A stretch of 17,256 nt of DNA from Actinomyces sp. (GTDB lineage: Bacteria; Actinomycetota; Actinomycetes; Actinomycetales; Actinomycetaceae). The stretch is from positions 17,592-34,847 of the forward strand of contig NZ_JAUMUL010000034.1 of NCBI RefSeq assembly GCF_030530635.1, given 5' to 3'. How positions within the stretch are numbered: position 1 is the first letter of the stretch; every line of letters starts with the position of its first letter. The notes beneath the pieces were generated by a model. The model was given only the letters and a program-made list of their open reading frames with translations, made no database searches and was not told the origin of the DNA. The position numbers were made by a program, and so were the translations under genes. Of the stretch, positions 14,335 through 17,256 are shown one piece after another.

Positions 14335-14603
14335 TGGGTCTTCTCCTTCAAGGCGGCCTTGATCTCGGAGATGTCGGTGAAGTTGTGCACAATGGCGATC
14401 GGTGTTGATAGACCGGTGAGTTCATCGGCCAGTTCGGCGGAGGTGATGATCAGGTCCGCGGTCTGGGCGGCGCCCTTGGCGGTGCCGATGTCAGAGGTAC
14501 TCACCTCCGCGTCCAGACCGAGTGAGGCCGCGGCCTGCTCGACGTTCATCTTCAGCAGCATTGAGGTGCCGATGCCCATGCCGCATACGCAGGTGATGTT
14601 CAT
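14331..14603 (-). CDS. PTS ascorbate-type EIIB component (UlaB/SgaB-like)
   Basis: Cytoplasmic 90-aa phosphocarrier that takes phosphate from EIIA and gives it to the incoming sugar at EIIC. The phosphocysteine loop is plain at the N-terminus: C7-G-M-G-I-G-T-S. The remainder has the expected alternating strands and helices, with TADLIITSAELADEL at about residues 48-62. Length is normal for the family. An ATG with GGAAG 5 nt upstream overlaps the EIIA stop by 4 nt (ATGA). Its own stop overlaps the EIIC GTG by 4 nt. Confidence 0.92.
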   Translation of the reverse strand: MNITCVCGMGIGTSMLLKMNVEQAAASLGLDAEVSTSDIGTAKGAAQTADLIITSAELADELTGLSTPIAIVHNFTDISEIKAALKEKTQ

Positions 14604-15091
14604 TGTTCTTCCAATCCGGTAGAGGTGGTGGTGTCGGTCGAGGTCGGGGCGAGCAGTGCACGCAGTGCCGCGGGGGTGGGTGCGCGATCCAGTTCGGCGC
14701 GTGCGGTGGGGTCGACCAGGGCACGTGCGAGGGCTCCCATGACGTCCAAATGCTCCCGCTCATCCCTGGCCGCCAGGCCGATGATGTGCCTGACCGGATC
14801 GTTCGGGCTGCCGAATTCCACTGGGTTTATCAGGCGCACCCAGCTCATGCCGGTGCGCAGCACCGCCGGCGAGGGGCGTGAGTGTGCCAGAGCGAGGCCG
14901 GGCGCGATGACTATGTAGGGGCCGTGCTCCTCCACGGCCGCGATCATCTCCTCGGTGTAGGTCGGTGTTGCCGCACCGGATGCGCTGAGCCCCTCCCCGG
15001 CGAGCCTTAGCGCAGCGCGCCAGTCGGTCGCCTCGACGTCGAGCCGGAAGGAGACGTCAGGTAGCGCAGCGGACAGAGTGAGAACAGCCAT
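14600..15091 (-). CDS. PTS EIIA component, fructose/mannitol-ascorbate type (UlaC/SgaA-like)
   Basis: Cytoplasmic 163-aa phosphocarrier that accepts phosphate from HPr and passes it to EIIB. The active-site histidine is H70 within GPYIVIAPGLALAHSRP, the usual EIIA type-2 motif, and residues 97-130 contain the expected NDPVRHIIGLAARDEREHLDVMGALARAL segment. The C-terminal 25 residues are Ala/Thr/Ser-rich and probably flexible. AGAGG lies about 6 nt ahead of the ATG. It is the first of three overlapping PTS genes and lies 64 nt downstream of the ROK regulator gene. A separate promoter with an overlapping palindrome is present in that gap and the end of the regulator gene. Confidence 0.92.
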   Translation of the reverse strand: MAVLTLSAALPDVSFRLDVEATDWRAALRLAGEGLSASGAATPTYTEEMIAAVEEHGPYIVIAPGLALAHSRPSPAVLRTGMSWVRLINPVEFGSPNDPVRHIIGLAARDEREHLDVMGALARALVDPTARAELDRAPTPAALRALLAPTSTDTTTSTGLEEQ

Positions 15092-15135
15092 CGTCGCCTC
15101 TTCTCGATTCGGGCCGGAGGGTTCCGGTGACGACG

Positions 15136-15164
15136 ACGATACCCGTCATCACCTGTTATGTAAA
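15136..15164 (-). promoter_or_regulatory. Promoter of the PTS EIIABC genes
   Basis: On the reverse strand, TTTACA (15164 to 15159, five of six matches to TTGACA) is followed by exactly 17 nt and TATCGT (15141 to 15136, fits TAnnnT). Transcription would start near 15129, giving a leader of about 38 nt to the EIIA ATG. The -35 lies in the last codons of the ROK gene. This would allow PTS expression independent of the regulator's own promoter. Confidence 0.6.
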
Positions 15165-16364
15165 GAGTTTTACAAAACTGCCGTCGGTGTGTTCGGAGGC
15201 TACTCGTGCCATCAGCCGGTCCAGGTGAGCCGGAGACGTCAATAGATCCTGGACCAGCAGCGCCGCCCCAACTACCCCGGCATCGGCCCCCAGAAGTGCC
15301 GAGACCACCGTGAGCGGCCGGGTGGTCTCCTGCGGGCCGACCGCCTGTAAAGCGGCACGCAGCGGATCCAGAAACACCGCACCGCCGTCGGCCAGGGCGC
15401 CGGCAACCACCACCGCGGAGGGGTTGAGCACCGCGACCACCGGCGCGAGCGCACGCCCCACGAGCCGTGCCGAGTCCTCCAACAGTTCAATGCTCAGCGA
15501 GTCCCCGCGCAGGGCGAGGCCGGACAGCTCTTCACTGCTGCCCACCGTCCAGCCGGCCTCACTCAGCCGCTCCCGCAGCGCCCAGCCGCCGGCAACCGAT
15601 TCCAGACAGCCGAATCGTCCGCACCGGCACTGCCGCCCCTCCGGGATCCGCATGTGCCCGAGTTCTCCGGCCGCTCCGGTGGCGCCCGTGCGCACGACGC
15701 CGTCGATCACGGCGGCCGCGGCGATACCCTCCCCCGCCTTGACCAGCACGACGCCGTCGAGCCCGGACCAGTGCGTGCGGAACTCGCCGAGTGCGGTCAC
15801 CTGCGCGTCACTGCCCACCGCCACGGGGACGCCACCCAAGTCCTCCGACAGTTCCGCAGCGATATCGACGCCGTGCCAGCCGGGCATGAGCGGGGGGTGG
15901 GAGAGCCTGCCGGAGGCGGGGTCGACGGGCGCGGGAACACAGATCCCCGCACCGAGGACCCCGTCCGCGGCGTCTACCTCCCGCAGCATCGTTACCAGGC
16001 GACGGCGTATCCAGGGCAGCACCGCGCCCGGGCCACCGGAAGGGTCCAGCTTCCGGCAGTCGCGCACCAGGATCGTCCCGGCGAAGTCGGTGACCGCCAG
16101 GTTGGTGCGGGAGCTGCCGATGTCTACGGCCAGCAGCACGCCGCAGCCGGGGCGAACCCGAAATACCGTGCGCGGCCTGCCTCCGGTTGAGGCGTCCTGC
16201 CCGGCCTCGTCAACCAGGCCTGCGCGCAGCAGGGTGTCGAGGCGCTTACCCAGGGTGACTCGCGACAGTTGCAGACGATCCTGCAGCTCCGCCCGGGTGG
16301 TTGCCTCACCGCGGCGAATCAGTCCGAGCAGTTCACTCGTCTCGACCTCTCGCACGTTAACCAT
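15156..16364 (-). CDS. ROK-family transcriptional regulator (NagC/XylR-like)
   Basis: 402-aa sugar-responsive DNA-binding protein. An N-terminal helix-turn-helix (about residues 22-45, RAELQDRLQLSRVTLGKRLDTLL) is joined to a ROK domain. The domain shows D81-IGSSR, S165-D166-A, and the structural zinc site H227 (GELGHM) with C236-x-C238-x4-C243 in CRCGRFGCLE. The HTH marks it as a regulator rather than a glucokinase, and the Asn of the kinase N-D-A-N motif is Ser. I prefer the ATG at 16364. A GTG at 16379 would add five residues but leaves almost no leader if the TACTAT -10 at 16395-16400 is used. It lies directly upstream of EIIA on the same strand and probably controls the PTS genes through the palindrome at its own 3' end. 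The effector is unknown. Confidence 0.88.
   Translation of the reverse strand: MVNVREVETSELLGLIRRGEATTRAELQDRLQLSRVTLGKRLDTLLRAGLVDEAGQDASTGGRPRTVFRVRPGCGVLLAVDIGSSRTNLAVTDFAGTILVRDCRKLDPSGGPGAVLPWIRRRLVTMLREVDAADGVLGAGICVPAPVDPASGRLSHPPLMPGWHGVDIAAELSEDLGGVPVAVGSDAQVTALGEFRTHWSGLDGVVLVKAGEGIAAAAVIDGVVRTGATGAAGELGHMRIPEGRQCRCGRFGCLESVAGGWALRERLSEAGWTVGSSEELSGLALRGDSLSIELLEDSARLVGRALAPVVAVLNPSAVVVAGALADGGAVFLDPLRAALQAVGPQETTRPLTVVSALLGADAGVVGAALLVQDLLTSPAHLDRLMARVASEHTDGSFVKLFT
15159..15174. promoter_or_regulatory. Palindromic operator candidate TGTAAA-N4-TTTACA over the PTS -35 element
   Basis: TGTAAAGAGTTTTACA is a perfect 6-4-6 inverted repeat in an AT-rich patch of an otherwise GC-rich gene. 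It covers the -35 box of the PTS promoter and the last codons of the ROK regulator gene, where unusual AT-rich codons are used. A repressor bound here would block the PTS promoter. The ROK protein encoded on the same strand immediately upstream is the natural candidate. No second copy was found at the regulator's own promoter. Confidence 0.55.
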
Positions 16365-16394
16365 GACGCTGCCCCACACTTACCCTTCCCGGCG

Positions 16395-16400
16395 ATAGTA
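16395..16400 (-). promoter_or_regulatory. -10 element of the ROK regulator gene
   Basis: TACTAT on the reverse strand is a good TAnnnT -10, placed so that transcription would begin near 16388, about 24 nt ahead of the ATG at 16364. No clear -35 is seen. Its position supports the ATG over the GTG start. Confidence 0.45.
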
Positions 16401-16536
16401 CCCAATCCACCGCTTTCGGTGACAGCCCCTGGGCCAGGCCCGGACGGCCACGCGTCAGACCCCGCACGCTCGGAGCCGCGACTCACATCTACCGGTGGCG
16501 CCGCGCCCGCCTCCACACCCGACCGCACCGGCGGGC

Positions 16537-16542
16537 TAGCCT
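16537..16542 (+). promoter_or_regulatory. -10 element for a possibly leaderless kinase-like gene
   Basis: TAGCCT (TAnnnT) lies 8 nt ahead of the GTG at 16551, and no Shine-Dalgarno is present in between. That geometry would put the transcription start at or next to the start codon, as in leaderless actinobacterial mRNAs. No clear -35. Confidence 0.4.
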
Positions 16543-16550
16543 TGTGCCCT

Positions 16551-17180
16551 GTGAGCACCCGCGTCATCCTACTTACCGGTCCGTCCGGTTCCGGCAAGAC
16601 TTCCCTGTTGCGCCGTATTGGCGCACGCCGCCTGAAGCTCGACGACTTCTATCGCGACGGCGACGAGCCGGGTATGCCGCTGCTGGATGGCTCCGTCTCG
16701 GGTGCCGACGGCGTCACCCGCACCGAAGCCCAGCATGCCATCGACTGGGACGATCCGGCCTCCTGGGACGCGGACCGGGCCATGGCGGCGATTCTCGACC
16801 TGTGCTCCACCGGGTCCACGACCGTGCCCGTGTACTCCATTCAGGACAACGCCACCGTCGACTACACCACCCTCGACGTCGACGCTGCGCCGGTCTATGT
16901 AGCCGAGGGCGTGTTCGCCGCGGAGCTGGTCGATCGCTGCCGGGAGGCGGGCGTGCTCGCGGACGCGCTCGTGCTGTGCCGACCGCGTCTGCAAACCTGG
17001 TGGTTCCGACTGCGCCGCGACCTGGCCGAGCGCCGCAAACCCGTACATGTACTGCTGCGCCGTGGGCTGCGGCTCGCCCGGGAGGAGCCCGCCAAGATCG
17101 CCGGTTGGACGGCCAAGGGCTGCCGCCCGGTCGACCGCGCCGAATGTGAGGCGGCCATTGCCGCACACATCGGAGCCTAG
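16551..17180 (+). CDS. Uridine kinase-like P-loop ATP-binding protein
   Basis: 209-aa cytoplasmic P-loop protein related to uridine/phosphoribulokinase enzymes, which transfer phosphate from ATP to a nucleoside or sugar. The Walker A motif is G10-P-S-G-S-G-K-T17, and L30-D-D-F-Y-R-D36 is the uridine-kinase-like substrate loop. DWDDPASWD (about 66-74) corresponds to the family's N-F-D-H-P-D-x-F-D motif, and PVYVAEGVFA (about 112-121) to the strand ending in E-G. The C-terminal part is Arg/Leu-rich (RLRRDLAERRKPVHVLLRRG). The GTG at 16551 is chosen because the protein then begins a few residues before the P-loop strand, as in the family. The frame stays open upstream but that sequence is proline-rich and unlike protein. 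It is divergent from the ROK gene. The true substrate is uncertain. Confidence 0.8.
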   Translation: MSTRVILLTGPSGSGKTSLLRRIGARRLKLDDFYRDGDEPGMPLLDGSVSGADGVTRTEAQHAIDWDDPASWDADRAMAAILDLCSTGSTTVPVYSIQDNATVDYTTLDVDAAPVYVAEGVFAAELVDRCREAGVLADALVLCRPRLQTWWFRLRRDLAERRKPVHVLLRRGLRLAREEPAKIAGWTAKGCRPVDRAECEAAIAAHIGA

Positions 17181-17227
17181 CGCCGCGGCGCCAGCACCCC
17201 CAACGGCGACACCCGCCCCCCTCCGCC

Positions 17228-17256
17228 GAGTTCGGTAGATCTTACGTGCTGAGTTC
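17228..17256. repeat. Second site of the 23-nt repeat, cut by the window end
   Basis: One full unit (GAGTTCGGTAGATCTTACGTGCT, 17228-17250) and the first six bases of a second lie 48 nt after the kinase-like gene's stop. It matches the array at 12671, including the preceding CCCCTCCGCC versus CCCCTTCGCC, with changes in the centre (GATCT for GAAGT) and the last base. The array probably continues beyond the window. Confidence 0.8.

Noticed and set aside
15156..16364. Glucokinase or other ROK sugar kinase
   Set aside because: An N-terminal helix-turn-helix is present and the kinase N-D-A-N motif is altered, which fits a regulator.

Overview
The window looks like chromosomal DNA from a high-G+C actinobacterium, most plausibly Actinomyces or a close relative. 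I infer this from the base composition (44 of 60 bases G or C in each of two hand-counted coding lines, 4321-4380 and 6421-6480), frequent GTG starts, 1-4 nt start/stop overlaps, and the kinds of gene present. No rRNA, tRNA, CRISPR array, insertion sequence or phage gene was recognised.

Left part (1-8611): an L-lactate utilisation locus. It has an LctP-type lactate permease (254-1933) and the three-gene lactate oxidation operon lutABC (5578-8611). Between them lies a compositionally different block (about 1934-5556). It begins with four tightly spaced genes: a small EspC/WXG-like helical protein, a 445-aa WXG-domain protein with its own C-terminal domain, a 120-aa protein of unknown family, and a lipoprotein. 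I read this as a possible type VII (ESX-like) secretion substrate cassette with candidate partner or immunity genes. It is the best candidate for something undescribed. About 0.9 kb after it has no convincing gene, but holds a repeat cluster and one tiny reverse-strand ORF with a near-ideal ribosome binding site.

Middle part (8671-12622): a DeoR-family regulator, a polyol permease of the RbtT/DalT type, and a long-chain mannitol/arabinitol-type dehydrogenase, all on the + strand. The 8-mer CGGTCACC occurs four times ahead of the permease and once ahead of lutA, which suggests one regulator may serve both units. A long C tract lies just upstream of the dehydrogenase start.

Right part (12862-16364, - strand): a ROK-family regulator followed by the EIIA, EIIB and EIIC genes of an ascorbate-type (UlaCBA/SgaABT-like) PTS. 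A good promoter with an overlapping perfect palindrome sits at the 3' end of the regulator gene, just ahead of EIIA. No catabolic enzyme accompanies this PTS here, so its sugar is unknown. A uridine-kinase-like P-loop protein is divergent from the regulator (16551-17180) and may be leaderless.

A 23-nt tandem repeat follows two different gene ends (12671 and 17228), the second running off the window. Together the region reads as a carbon-source gene cluster (lactate, polyol, PTS sugar) with an accessory secreted-protein block inserted in it.
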